DNA of 44,566 nucleotides, taken from positions 1 to 44,566 of the forward strand of contig NYZC01000102.1 in the NCBI GenBank assembly GCA_002686995.1, written 5' to 3'. The notes beneath the pieces were generated by a model. It ran no database searches. It was not told where the DNA came from and was given only the letters and a program-made list of their open reading frames with translations. Source of the stretch: Phycisphaeraceae bacterium (GTDB lineage: Bacteria > Planctomycetota > Phycisphaerae > Phycisphaerales > Phycisphaeraceae). This document shows, piece by piece, positions 8,859 through 17,909 of this stretch. The stretch's first letter is position 1, and each line of letters starts with the position of its first letter. A program made the translations under genes and the position numbers.

Positions 8859-9716
8859 TCAGGCCGGCATCGGAATGCCCACCAGGCGATTCGTGGCTCG
8901 CAGCGAATGCGGCCCGGAAAAGTGCATCACCGACACGTGGTCGTTCGGCGACGGCAGCGCCGTGAGCTGCTCGAGCACGAAATCGGCCGCCGCCGGGTGA
9001 CGGCTCACGGTCGCGATGAACCCCAGCGAAAACGCGGTCACCGGCGCGTCGTAGCGCCTGGAGAGATCTGGGACGCCGACCGGGCCCGTGTCGATCTGCC
9101 AGACGCTGGCATCGCGATCGGAAGGATAGCCGGCGCGGCTCACGTTCATCGTCTTGACCGGGTATTCGATCACGGCGCGCAGGCGCGTGTCGGCGTCTTC
9201 GATCTGCGTCTGAGCGACGATGGCATCGCCCGCATCCGTCGCCCGCGCCGCCGGCTCGAACTCGTCCGCCGGGATGTCGTACGCGCCCGTCGCCGGTCTA
9301 AGCTGGAGCCGCGATTCCCCCCAGGTCTCCGTCGTGTCCGCACGCACCTCTCGGTACGTGACCGGTTCACCTCGACGGCTGGTCTTCCGTACGTCAAGGC
9401 CCCGTCGATAGATGACGGCGCTCCCGTTGCCGATGATCCATGTGAAGTCATAGTTCGGATCGACGAACAGCGTGTTGGCTCCGGGGCGAAATCCGGTCTC
9501 GCCATAGTCCTTATTGACACCGTAGGTGTCCTCGCTCTTGCAGGACGCGCCGAGGTAGTAGGCCGTCGCCGTACCGGCTTCGTCGTCGTAAAGGATCGTA
9601 CGGCTCTCGATGGCGACGCGGACGGAGTCACGTGCCTTGTTGTAGGGCCACATGTACGAATGCGCGTAGTCGAGGCATGTGATGCCGTCGGAAGTACCTG
9701 TCGGGAATTCCTGCAT
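8859..9716 (-). CDS. Unrecognised protein in the carbohydrate operon
   Basis: A 285-residue soluble protein with no family I recognise. It is rich in aspartate and aromatic residues (YAHSYMWPYNKARD, FVDPNYDFTWIIGNGSAVIY) and has alternating hydrophobic strands, compatible with a beta-sandwich or propeller like its BNR neighbours, but I see no Asp box. There is no signal peptide or membrane segment. The frame stays open to a TTG at 9764; the ATG at 9716 looks the better start, though its ribosome site is weak. It sits 97 bp downstream of a GH123-like gene and 39 bp upstream of the BNR gene, so it is probably read as part of that operon. Confidence 0.6.
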   Translation of the reverse strand: MQEFPTGTSDGITCLDYAHSYMWPYNKARDSVRVAIESRTILYDDEAGTATAYYLGASCKSEDTYGVNKDYGETGFRPGANTLFVDPNYDFTWIIGNGSAVIYRRGLDVRKTSRRGEPVTYREVRADTTETWGESRLQLRPATGAYDIPADEFEPAARATDAGDAIVAQTQIEDADTRLRAVIEYPVKTMNVSRAGYPSDRDASVWQIDTGPVGVPDLSRRYDAPVTAFSLGFIATVSRHPAAADFVLEQLTALPSPNDHVSVMHFSGPHSLRATNRLVGIPMPA

Positions 9717-9812
9717 ATTGTTTCGCCGGTAACGAGCCTTGGGGTTCAGTATCGCAGATGACAACGGAGACGTTCATCGAAGATCCTTGACGCGCGAATG
9801 CCGGCGTGACGA

Positions 9813-12218
9813 TCAGGGCGTCTCCAGGGGTGCGGCCGTCGCCCGACGCGACGGGGACGCGTTCAGCTCGCGACGAAATACGTCGATGCCGACGGACGCC
9901 TGCAGGTCAACGGCCATCATCGCGATCCGGCGGCGAGTTCGAGTCGCGGCGGCATCGTTCCAGCTTCCCTCGTCCTCGTCGTACACCTCCTTATAGGGGA
10001 CGGACTCGAGCAATGCATCGATCCGCCGCAGTGCCATCTCGCCTTTTCTCCGCACATCCCGATCGAAACTGGCCCTTGCGCGCTGCGCCAGCGTCCGCGC
10101 GGTGTTGACGTACCGCGAGTCGTCGATGGCCTCACGGTAGCCGAGCAGGTTGAGGCTGCGCGCGGCGCGCCCCGCGCGGTCGACGCGCGTCCAGGGACCA
10201 CCCTTGAAGGTGATGTGCAGGTCTCGAAAGGGATCGACCGGCCGGCCGAGATCTTCGACGCGGCCGATCACCCACTGCACCCACGGCATCATCCCCTTCA
10301 GTCCGCACTTCTCGCTCATGAATCCGATGAGACGGCCGTGGTCGAAGAAGGTGTCCTCGACGGCCATCGACCATGCCATGCCGAGCACCGTCGTGTCCAG
10401 ACGCTCGGCCTCCTGTCGCGCGGCCGCGGCGGCTTCGGCCGATCGGCAGGGATGCACGTAGTGCATGAAGTTCAGGTCGATCCTTTCTTCGAACGGCCCC
10501 ATCGACTCGTAGAGCGACGTCGCCGTCATGAGCGAGCCCGCGGCCTGCCGGGCGGTCGGATACATCAACAGCGCGCCGATGCGCGTTTTCGCCCGGCTCC
10601 ACGGCTCGTCGGCGAGGTACGCGTAGAAGGGGGGCAGCGACTGCTCCAGTCCGTGATCGTAGAGGCGACGCAGGTTGTGGTGGACCAGCGCGCGGTAGCT
10701 CTCCGGGAGCGCGTCGGGCAGCACGCCGATCAGCCTTCGTCCCGCGAAGCCATACTGCGTGAGCAGCTCCCGATCCAGCGACTCGGTCATGCTGAACAGC
10801 CAACCCTCCAGCGCCAGCACCGCCGGATCGGGAAAGCCCGCCTCCTGGTATAGCGCGAGGCACTCGTCGTAGAAACCGAAATCGGGGGCGCGGGCCTTGC
10901 CGGATTCGTAGCCGGGGCGGTTCTGGACGAACAGCGGCGAGATGACACACTGGGTCATGCCGTGCCGGCGCAGCTCGCGCAGCTTGAGCAGGGCGTCCTC
11001 CCGGCGGTGCGGCATCCCGTGCCAGCCATAGACGAACGCGCCCCAGTTTCGGGCGCGGTCGAGCGCCAGGTCCAGCACCTCGACGTGAACTTCGAACCGG
11101 GATTCGGAGCCGCGTTCGCGCCGGATCGTGACGGGTGCGGTGTACGTGCCTGGCGGGGCGTCGTCCGGGACGCGCACGTCGATGAAGAGTTGGACGTTCT
11201 CACCCGCCTTGCCCCGTGCGCCGGTCGCCGGTCGCAACCACTTGACTCGTCGCACGAAGCGGGTCGTTTCCGATCGACGCAGGCCGGCCTGTTCGACGGT
11301 GACGTCGCCCACGTACAGGTCGGCTTCGCTACCGGAAAAGCTCGCGCCGACGGAAGACGAGAAGTCACCGATCTCGAAGTTCATCTTCCCGAGGTCGCGC
11401 AAGGGCCGGATGACGAACGTCGTCAGCTCATACTCACCGGGGCTCGCGAAGCAGGTCACCCGGCTGGCCCGTTCACGGTCCGACGGACGGTAGTCCGGCA
11501 TCACGCCTTCGCGATCCCCGGGCACGAAGGTCATCAGGCTGTGCTCGCGCTCAAACTCGGTCGGGGTCGGCTCATCCCGGTGAACCTGTGGCAATCGAGT
11601 GACGGGATATTCGGCGGTCCCGTCCGGACCTTGGATTTCAAGGACCGACCATCCGTTGCCGTAGTCGTGTACGGAGACGTTCCTGTTGACGGATCGGGAG
11701 CCGGAAGGGCGTTCGACGAAGGTGAACGCGACATCGTCGAACACCACATCACCACGCCCATTCAGCTCCATGTGAATCCTGACGGGCAGCTCATGTCTGA
11801 ACTTCGCCCCGGTGTAGCACATCGCCGAGAGCTTCAGTACGTTCCGGTTGGCGCCGACGACGTGATCACTTACGCAGAGCGTCGGTCCGTCTTCATGGCC
11901 GTAGCCGACGCCGATGCGAACGTCCCCCCTGGTGCCGAAGACGCGCACCCGTGCCGACAACCGATAGTAGCCCGACTGCTTGAGGGGGCCCAGTTTCTGT
12001 GACACGGACGCGCCGATCTCGCGGGCCCTGATCCGCAGCGCCGGCTGGCCGACCGTATCGCGCTCGGTCAGGATGGACACGTTGCCCGCTGCGTTGGAAT
12101 GGGTCTGCCAGCCCGCCAGACCGTCGTCGAACCGGGGGTTGACGACCAGGTTCTCCGCGCCGACCGTGACGGTGGCGCAAGCCGCGCAGGCGCTGAAGAT
12201 GAGCAGGCGAATCTTCAT
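9813..12218 (-). CDS. Secreted GH123/DUF4091-like glycosidase with N-terminal CBM-like domain
   Basis: An 801-residue exported protein. Residues 1-21 are a signal peptide. Residues ~22-170 look like a carbohydrate-binding jelly roll (NLVVNPRFDDGLAGWQTHS, typical of CBM4/9-type domains). A beta-sandwich linker follows, and residues ~390-780 form a GH123/DUF4091-like barrel. YAYLADEPWS holds D537-E538, matching the neighbouring Asp-Glu pair by which GH123 N-acetyl-beta-galactosaminidases work with substrate assistance. The C-terminal helix motif REAIDDSRYVNTARTL is typical of DUF4091. The gene upstream is a diverged paralogue with the same architecture. N-acetylhexosamine as substrate is an inference from GH123, not shown. 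Confidence 0.75.
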   Translation of the reverse strand: MKIRLLIFSACAACATVTVGAENLVVNPRFDDGLAGWQTHSNAAGNVSILTERDTVGQPALRIRAREIGASVSQKLGPLKQSGYYRLSARVRVFGTRGDVRIGVGYGHEDGPTLCVSDHVVGANRNVLKLSAMCYTGAKFRHELPVRIHMELNGRGDVVFDDVAFTFVERPSGSRSVNRNVSVHDYGNGWSVLEIQGPDGTAEYPVTRLPQVHRDEPTPTEFEREHSLMTFVPGDREGVMPDYRPSDRERASRVTCFASPGEYELTTFVIRPLRDLGKMNFEIGDFSSSVGASFSGSEADLYVGDVTVEQAGLRRSETTRFVRRVKWLRPATGARGKAGENVQLFIDVRVPDDAPPGTYTAPVTIRRERGSESRFEVHVEVLDLALDRARNWGAFVYGWHGMPHRREDALLKLRELRRHGMTQCVISPLFVQNRPGYESGKARAPDFGFYDECLALYQEAGFPDPAVLALEGWLFSMTESLDRELLTQYGFAGRRLIGVLPDALPESYRALVHHNLRRLYDHGLEQSLPPFYAYLADEPWSRAKTRIGALLMYPTARQAAGSLMTATSLYESMGPFEERIDLNFMHYVHPCRSAEAAAAARQEAERLDTTVLGMAWSMAVEDTFFDHGRLIGFMSEKCGLKGMMPWVQWVIGRVEDLGRPVDPFRDLHITFKGGPWTRVDRAGRAARSLNLLGYREAIDDSRYVNTARTLAQRARASFDRDVRRKGEMALRRIDALLESVPYKEVYDEDEGSWNDAAATRTRRRIAMMAVDLQASVGIDVFRRELNASPSRRATAAPLETP

Positions 12219-12406
12219 GGTCGGCTGTCGTGCAAGGGGTCGGAGGTCGGGGTTCAGGATTCAGTCGCACATGCCGCTGCGCGGCACCCAGAGATCATGA
12301 ATGTCTCGTCCTCGCTCGACCCCAGCCACCCATTCATCGTGGTTCCAACGCGTCAGGCCTTTACCTCGACAACGTGTCAGACCATTCTCTGGTGCAGGTC
12401 TCAAGA
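12219..12406. other. 188-bp spacer inside the operon
   Basis: No open frame of interest. It contains CGGGGTTCAGGATTCAG (12248-12264), resembling the repeat arms near base 140, and no obvious hairpin-plus-T terminator. A promoter for the downstream gene could lie here, but I cannot point to one. Confidence 0.4.
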
Positions 12407-14845
12407 TCATTTCGCCATCGCGGCTTGAAGGTGTACTGCGATGTCCGCGCACACCCGTCGCACCTTATCCGCGCTGTCGCTGGTCCACGTCGAACCCGGC
12501 CGCCGCAATTCGGCGACCCACGGCACGGCGGTCATTGCGTGTTCGAGGCGCAGTGAAGCGGCCTGTGCATCTTCGGCAAGCTCCTTTCGGGATCGCGCCC
12601 TTTCGATCCAGGCCCGGGCCGTGTTGAGGTAGCGCGAGTCGTCGATGCCTTCCCGGATGCCGAACCACGCCGTGCTTCGCATGGTGGTGCCATTTTGCAG
12701 GTGCACGGCCCAGGGACCGCCTTTCCAGTAGCTGTAGGTGAACACGTAAGGGTCGAAGTCATCGGGATCCAGTCCGTAGTTCTTCTCGTACTCCTTGATG
12801 TCGTGATCGACCCATTGCGTCCAGCACAGCACACCGTCGACGCCCTTGGCGCTGGTGAGCGAGATTTGCCGCCCCTCCCAGAACGTGTTGAGCGCGCCGA
12901 TGAAGTCGATGCCGAATAGCGTGTCCGTGCCCATGTCACGAGCCAGGGCGCGCCAGCGGCGGTTGCCGGGCTCGTTGTTGCAGGGGTGCACGTAATGCAC
13001 GGTGTTGATGTCGAGCGGGCTGTCGAACTTTCGCCACCAATCGAACGTGTAGATGCCCGAGTGCAGCCGGATGTCCGGGGCTTGCTTGCGCCAGACCGGG
13101 TACAGGAACCGGGCGTTGACCATCTTGCCGCCGGGTGCGATCTCGTCGACGAGGTGCACGGCGTACGGTCCCCATCCCGCCTTCACCGAATGATCCCGGA
13201 TGTTGCGGACCACCGTCGCCGCGAACGTGCGCACCTCGTCAGGAATGTCCTGCTCGCGGAAGCGCGCAAAGCCGCGGTTGTCGAAGGCGAGATCCACGCC
13301 CAACGCTGCGCAGATGGACGGCAGCAGTCGCTCCATCCCGATGATCGGTGGATCGGGGAATCCGGCCTCCCTGTACAGGGCCACGCATGCGTCATGACCG
13401 GACAGATCAACCGACCCGTCCGCGCGGACGGCGATGTTGCCCTGCCGGATGATCGCGGCCTGGGTCATGCCCGCCCAGCGCATCTCGCGCAGACCGCGCA
13501 GGTAGCGGGCCCGTCCCTCGTCGTCATCGATCCGCCATCCGTAGCGGAAGAATCCCCAGGGCATCGGGCGCTCGAGCGAGATCGGAAGAACCTCGATCGA
13601 GAACGGGATGGTCGAGGCGGAACCATGTTCCGGATCCAGGTGGACCCGTCCCCGGTAGCGTCCGGCGGGGATCTCCGACGGGACGGCCACGTCGACGTAG
13701 ATCTGGATGTTGCGTCCCCGTCGTGCCGTGCACCGAGCCGTCGGGCGCAGCCACTTGCTGATCCACTGGTACCGGGCGCCGGGAACCCGGGCGTTGTATC
13801 CGATCATTTCCGCCGTCGGATTCACGGGTACGTAAAGGGTGCAGCGATCGGCTTTGATCCTGGTCCTGCCGGGACCTGTCAGATCCTCGAGGCGCAGGTC
13901 GACGACGCCCAGGTCGGACAGGGGACGGAGACAGAAGGTCACGAACTCGGACTCGCCCCGCGCCGCGAAACGCAAACGATCCGCGCTGATCTCGCTGGTG
14001 TCGGGGACGTATTCCGGCAGAACGCCGGCGCTGTTCGAAGGAACGAAACAGACATACCCCGACGCCTTCTGTGCAGCAGAAGTCGTCGGTTCGGGGCGCG
14101 TCGACGGCGCCTGCGGGATCAGGCGGACGCGATGACTCCCATCGATGTCCAGGATGACGTTTCCGGGACCGTAGTGCTCCTCCCGGACGCGTTCGTTGAT
14201 CCACGTCACGCGCGGCTGGATCCGCGCGAGACGAATGTCGCCGAAATCCGCGCGCCCCGGGGACGACAGGATCAGCGCGACCTGCATCTTCGGTTTGGGT
14301 GCCGGCGTGTGTCGTGCGGGGCCGAAGTAGAACGTTCGGGATGCTTCGACCCAGTCGCCGGCGCCGCCGGACAATGCCAGATCGACGTAATGCCGAAGGG
14401 CGACCGGTCTTGCACCGAAGACGGTGATGCGCGCCTTCACGTCGGTGTCGGACTTCCGCACGCGGGCCTGGATGCGATAGAAGCCCACGTGATCGTCGCC
14501 CGGCAGCTCCACCCATTGGCTGTACCAGGCATCGTCGTGTGCGATCGCGCTGGAGATCGTCAGCGCGTGCCCCGCGTCGATGGGCGTGACGGAAAATGTC
14601 GGGACGGCCGCGCCGTCCGGCGTCGACGGCTTCCAGGCCACGGGATGTCCCTCGGCGAGATCGACGACGTTACCGTTGCGCAGCAGGTTGTCGCCTGCGA
14701 CCGGTGGCTGAGGATCATCGGCGCGCAGGACATGGCCCGTCATGCAGATCGATGCCGCAATGAGCATGATGAGACGAACGTGGCGGTATCGCCGATGCGC
14801 GGTGGCGCCGGGTTCGACATTCTTGCGATGACGATTGAACGTCAT
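12407..14845 (-). CDS. Secreted GH123/DUF4091-like glycosidase, paralogue
   Basis: An 812-residue exported protein, paralogous to the next gene downstream. Its N-terminus is basic for 26 residues before a hydrophobic core (LIMLIAASICMTGHVL), so a start at the internal methionine 27 is possible. Residues ~45-210 are a jelly-roll-like binding domain. The barrel, about 425-790, has VHLVDEIAPG with D567-E568 in the position of the catalytic Asp-Glu pair of GH123. The DUF4091 signature REGIDDSRYLNTARAW closes it, as does a YVHPCN block shared with the paralogue. Only 13 bp separate its ATG from the stop of the PhyH-like gene upstream, so the two are almost surely co-transcribed. Substrate unknown. 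Confidence 0.75.
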   Translation of the reverse strand: MTFNRHRKNVEPGATAHRRYRHVRLIMLIAASICMTGHVLRADDPQPPVAGDNLLRNGNVVDLAEGHPVAWKPSTPDGAAVPTFSVTPIDAGHALTISSAIAHDDAWYSQWVELPGDDHVGFYRIQARVRKSDTDVKARITVFGARPVALRHYVDLALSGGAGDWVEASRTFYFGPARHTPAPKPKMQVALILSSPGRADFGDIRLARIQPRVTWINERVREEHYGPGNVILDIDGSHRVRLIPQAPSTRPEPTTSAAQKASGYVCFVPSNSAGVLPEYVPDTSEISADRLRFAARGESEFVTFCLRPLSDLGVVDLRLEDLTGPGRTRIKADRCTLYVPVNPTAEMIGYNARVPGARYQWISKWLRPTARCTARRGRNIQIYVDVAVPSEIPAGRYRGRVHLDPEHGSASTIPFSIEVLPISLERPMPWGFFRYGWRIDDDEGRARYLRGLREMRWAGMTQAAIIRQGNIAVRADGSVDLSGHDACVALYREAGFPDPPIIGMERLLPSICAALGVDLAFDNRGFARFREQDIPDEVRTFAATVVRNIRDHSVKAGWGPYAVHLVDEIAPGGKMVNARFLYPVWRKQAPDIRLHSGIYTFDWWRKFDSPLDINTVHYVHPCNNEPGNRRWRALARDMGTDTLFGIDFIGALNTFWEGRQISLTSAKGVDGVLCWTQWVDHDIKEYEKNYGLDPDDFDPYVFTYSYWKGGPWAVHLQNGTTMRSTAWFGIREGIDDSRYLNTARAWIERARSRKELAEDAQAASLRLEHAMTAVPWVAELRRPGSTWTSDSADKVRRVCADIAVHLQAAMAK

Positions 14846-14858
14846 GAACCTGTGTCGT

Positions 14859-16460
14859 TCATTGCCCCGTGGACGATGTCTCGTTGGACGGATTTCCCTT
14901 GTCCGTGCTCCATCGCCATAGCGCGACGTTGTTCACGGGACGGACGGACACCTGTCGACCGCTCATGAATTGAATGACCGTGCGCCGGTCCCAGTCGGCG
15001 CGCCATGCGGTGGTGCCGTGGGCCACGCCACCGAAGAAGAGCACGTCACCGGCCTGCATCGCAGGTTTGTGGACCTGGGGCAGATCGATGCTCGTCGTGC
15101 CCGGGCCAGGAATCGGGAATGACGCCTTGTGACTGCCCGGTACACAGATGAAGCCCCCGCTGGGATCGCCGAAACCGGCGGGTTCGTCATGCAGGGCCCA
15201 GGCGACATTGACCCCGTCAACGTACGGGCGCCCGTTGATCATCGAGTACCCGCGCTGGCCGTGCAGAGAGCCGCCGGTCGTCCCTCGCGGGTAGATGCAG
15301 CACATCGGTTCCCAGGCTTCCCTGAAGGCCGGGCCCAGCATCCAGTTCAGCCGCTGGACGATCGCCGGATGCGCGATCATCTTCCTGAACGGCTCGCGGT
15401 GCGGTGCCGGCAGTTCGTAGAGTCCGCCGATGCGCGGCCGGTGGATGTCGCCCCGTATTCGCGCGGACGTTTCGGCCGGCCACTGTCCTCCGTTTTCGCG
15501 GAAGATCGCCTCCGGCACCTCCTCGAACTTGCTGGGATGACCGGGCGGAAGGTCCGCCTGGGAGGCGATCGTGGCGTCGATCGCCTCGTGGGCCGCGGCG
15601 AGCCAGGATTCGTCCATGACGCCGCGCACCACGAGGTAGCCGCGCACGTCCCAGAACCAAAGCTCTTTCGGGTCGGGCGCGAAGTCCTCGTCGAGGACGT
15701 CGTCGATCGACCGTGGCCTGTCCACTGCCCCAACCACCTGTGCGCGTTCTCCATTCGAAACCAGCGCCGCCCCCTTGCCCGTCGTTCTCGGTCCGAGCAC
15801 GGCCATCTGCGGCGGCGTCAGATCGCCGGTCCATGCGGGCGGCGCGACGGCGTCGAACCCGTCGGAAGGCATCGCGCGTGCGCTGATGACCTGGCTCGTG
15901 AGCAATCGTCCCGGATCGCCGCGCACACCGTGCAGCGTGGTGGCGGCACACAGGAGCAGGTCGCCGGCCTCGAGCTGCGGCTCGACCGTCATACCCAGCG
16001 CGTCCGTCGCGTCGAGCACGTCGGCCGACGGCTCCATCCATCGCTTGTGGCTCGCCGGCACCAGCACGAGGCCGCCCTCGGACGTGGTAGAGGGCGCCAG
16101 CGCCCACACGACACGCACGCCGTGGGAGACCCGCTCGCCGCCCTGGCAGACATAGCGGAGCCTTCGATGGTGCTGAGGGTCACCTGCCTGCAGCTTCATC
16201 TGCTCCGTCACGTCCAAATCGGAGACGAACATGGAGAGCGGGCGGTCCACGACGAAGCCGGGACCACACAGCGCCTCGAGATACGACTGCAGTATCGGAT
16301 GTTCCTGCAGCGCACGAAACGCGTCACCCTGCAGCATCCCCTCGCTGCGGCCAGCGGCTTCAATCGCCTCGTTGCAGGTTGCCATCTCCGCCTCGCCCAG
16401 GACCTGCGGCACACGAAGAAAACCCGCCACGTCAAACCCGTAGTCTTCGTCGTTGGTCAT
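14859..16460 (-). CDS. Tandem phytanoyl-CoA-dioxygenase-like (PhyH) protein with altered metal triad
   Basis: A 533-residue protein made of two PhyH-like double-stranded beta-helix halves, about 5-200 and 260-510; single-domain members are usually ~270-300 residues. Both halves carry the family features: GG(L/F)-V-VP-SHK (residues 129-139 and 435-445), GD-L near the distal histidine, and a distal His followed by Arg (H177...R185; H481...R492/493). The usual iron ligand pair H-x-D is not intact: the second half reads LHGQRG (H400-G401-Q402) and the first HHRR around H97/H98. Family members are Fe(II)/2-oxoglutarate hydroxylases; loss of the Asp occurs in related halogenases. It is first in the - strand operon. 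ATG 16460 is preferred to a GTG five codons upstream. Confidence 0.75.
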   Translation of the reverse strand: MTNDEDYGFDVAGFLRVPQVLGEAEMATCNEAIEAAGRSEGMLQGDAFRALQEHPILQSYLEALCGPGFVVDRPLSMFVSDLDVTEQMKLQAGDPQHHRRLRYVCQGGERVSHGVRVVWALAPSTTSEGGLVLVPASHKRWMEPSADVLDATDALGMTVEPQLEAGDLLLCAATTLHGVRGDPGRLLTSQVISARAMPSDGFDAVAPPAWTGDLTPPQMAVLGPRTTGKGAALVSNGERAQVVGAVDRPRSIDDVLDEDFAPDPKELWFWDVRGYLVVRGVMDESWLAAAHEAIDATIASQADLPPGHPSKFEEVPEAIFRENGGQWPAETSARIRGDIHRPRIGGLYELPAPHREPFRKMIAHPAIVQRLNWMLGPAFREAWEPMCCIYPRGTTGGSLHGQRGYSMINGRPYVDGVNVAWALHDEPAGFGDPSGGFICVPGSHKASFPIPGPGTTSIDLPQVHKPAMQAGDVLFFGGVAHGTTAWRADWDRRTVIQFMSGRQVSVRPVNNVALWRWSTDKGNPSNETSSTGQ

Positions 16461-16583
16461 GGCGATGAGATCCACGCGTGATTCATGTTCGCATCCGTGC
16501 GGGGCGGCGAGCGCTCTCGGGTACCATCTGAGTGGGTCCGGACAACACCGTCAAACAGAACCGTCAAACAGGAAGGAGCCACG

Positions 16584-17909
16584 ATGCTCAGCGATCGGTT
16601 GGGACCGGCCATGCTTGTCTTCGTTCTCGCCTCGCTGGCCGCGGCCGAGTCGCCGCTCAACGGCACGATCCAGGGCTCGGTCAACAAGGACAAGCTCACC
16701 AACTCCGTCATGCACACGCTGCCGCTCGACGCGGCCGTCGCCGACCACAGGACGGGCATGGACGGCCAGCAGCTTCCGACGCGCATCATCTCGACTGTCT
16801 CGCCGGTCGTCGTGCGGCAGAACGATCCGGACGGTCCGAAGTACCAGGAAGCGCTCGGCTACACGTTCCTGCTCAACTCGCCGAAGTATCCCGGGCTCTG
16901 CCGCATGGACGACGGCACGCTCGTGCTGACGCTGACCGCTGCGCTGTCGGGAGAGATCGTGGACGGTCCCGACGGCGTTCAGTTCGTCGACGAAAATACG
17001 CGCACGGACGTCATTCTCCATTCGAAAGACCAGGGCGCTTCATGGAGCCAGCCGCGCCGGATTCCGGGTTACCGCACGACCCCGATGAACCTTGGAGGCC
17101 GCCGCCTGATGATGCGCGGCTACACCAGCAAGAACGACGTCCCGGAAACCTACCACCTCTGGTTCAGCGACGATGCGGGCGCGACCTGGGGTGCGCCCGA
17201 ACGAATACCCGCGCTGCCTGACGGCAGCGACGTGATCACGGACGTCGCCATGAACTTTCCGCGCGAGGGCGACGTGATGCGCTTCATGTTCTTTCACAAG
17301 CCGACCAGACCCGACCGGACGGGAACGATCATGCGCCCGTACAACTTCGTCGAGCACAAGTGGGGTGACCCGACGTTCTTCCCGAGCAGCTTCCGCAGTT
17401 CGGAGGCATCACTGGCCCGCGCCACCAACGGGGATCTCGTGGGCGTGTTCCGTTCGGGCCGCGAGGGCATCCCCGCGCCGTCGGATCATTGGCGCGGCAT
17501 CGTGACGGGCTATTCGAACGATGACGGGAAGACATGGGCCGGCCCGTTCGTGCATTCACTTTACGGTCACGTGCACCACAGCCTGGTCGTGTTCCCCGAC
17601 GGGCGCATCCTCATGACTTTCGCTTCGCGCCTGGGCGAGTTCGACGGCCGGCTCTACCACGGTTGCGAGGCCGTGTTCAGCCACGATCACGGGCGCACGT
17701 GGGAGTGGGAACGGCGCTTCATCCTCTTTCGCTGGCCCGACGGCAGCATGCACAGCCCTCAGTCGGTACGACTCGACGACGGCAGGGTGCTCACCGTCAT
17801 CATGCATCACACGAGCTACACATGGCGCGACAAGCAGACGCACGGGAACCTGCTGGCGATGAGCCATGTGTCGGTGGTGATCTGGGAGCCGAGGCGAGGG
17901 AGTCATTAA
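16584..17909 (+). CDS. Secreted BNR/sialidase-like beta-propeller protein
   Basis: A 441-residue exported protein. The ATG at 16584 is preceded by AGGAAGGAG at ideal spacing and begins a signal peptide (MLSDRLGPAMLVFVLASLAA), so longer upstream frames can be dismissed. Four Asp boxes (S-x-D-x-G-x-(T/S)-W) are visible, at about 147-154, 195-202, 330-337 and 385-392, giving a sialidase-type propeller. It is a paralogue of the cytoplasmic protein at 7521-8819. It is divergent from the PhyH-like gene across 123 bp, where TACCAT at 16522-16527 could be a -10 box. Its stop codon overlaps that of the convergent gene in a shared TTAA. True sialidase activity is not supported by an identifiable arginine triad. 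Confidence 0.75.
   Translation: MLSDRLGPAMLVFVLASLAAAESPLNGTIQGSVNKDKLTNSVMHTLPLDAAVADHRTGMDGQQLPTRIISTVSPVVVRQNDPDGPKYQEALGYTFLLNSPKYPGLCRMDDGTLVLTLTAALSGEIVDGPDGVQFVDENTRTDVILHSKDQGASWSQPRRIPGYRTTPMNLGGRRLMMRGYTSKNDVPETYHLWFSDDAGATWGAPERIPALPDGSDVITDVAMNFPREGDVMRFMFFHKPTRPDRTGTIMRPYNFVEHKWGDPTFFPSSFRSSEASLARATNGDLVGVFRSGREGIPAPSDHWRGIVTGYSNDDGKTWAGPFVHSLYGHVHHSLVVFPDGRILMTFASRLGEFDGRLYHGCEAVFSHDHGRTWEWERRFILFRWPDGSMHSPQSVRLDDGRVLTVIMHHTSYTWRDKQTHGNLLAMSHVSVVIWEPRRGSH

Noticed and set aside
12986..14968. A 660-codon open frame on the + strand opposite the GH123-like gene
   Set aside because: The - strand gene has a signal peptide, domain motifs and a catalytic pair; the + frame has low-complexity Arg/Val/Asp composition typical of the antisense of GC-rich genes. 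The same applies to long antisense frames at 15129-16481, 20301-22115, 24159-25760, 26362-27852, 28737-29963, 34963-36930 and 40067-41533.
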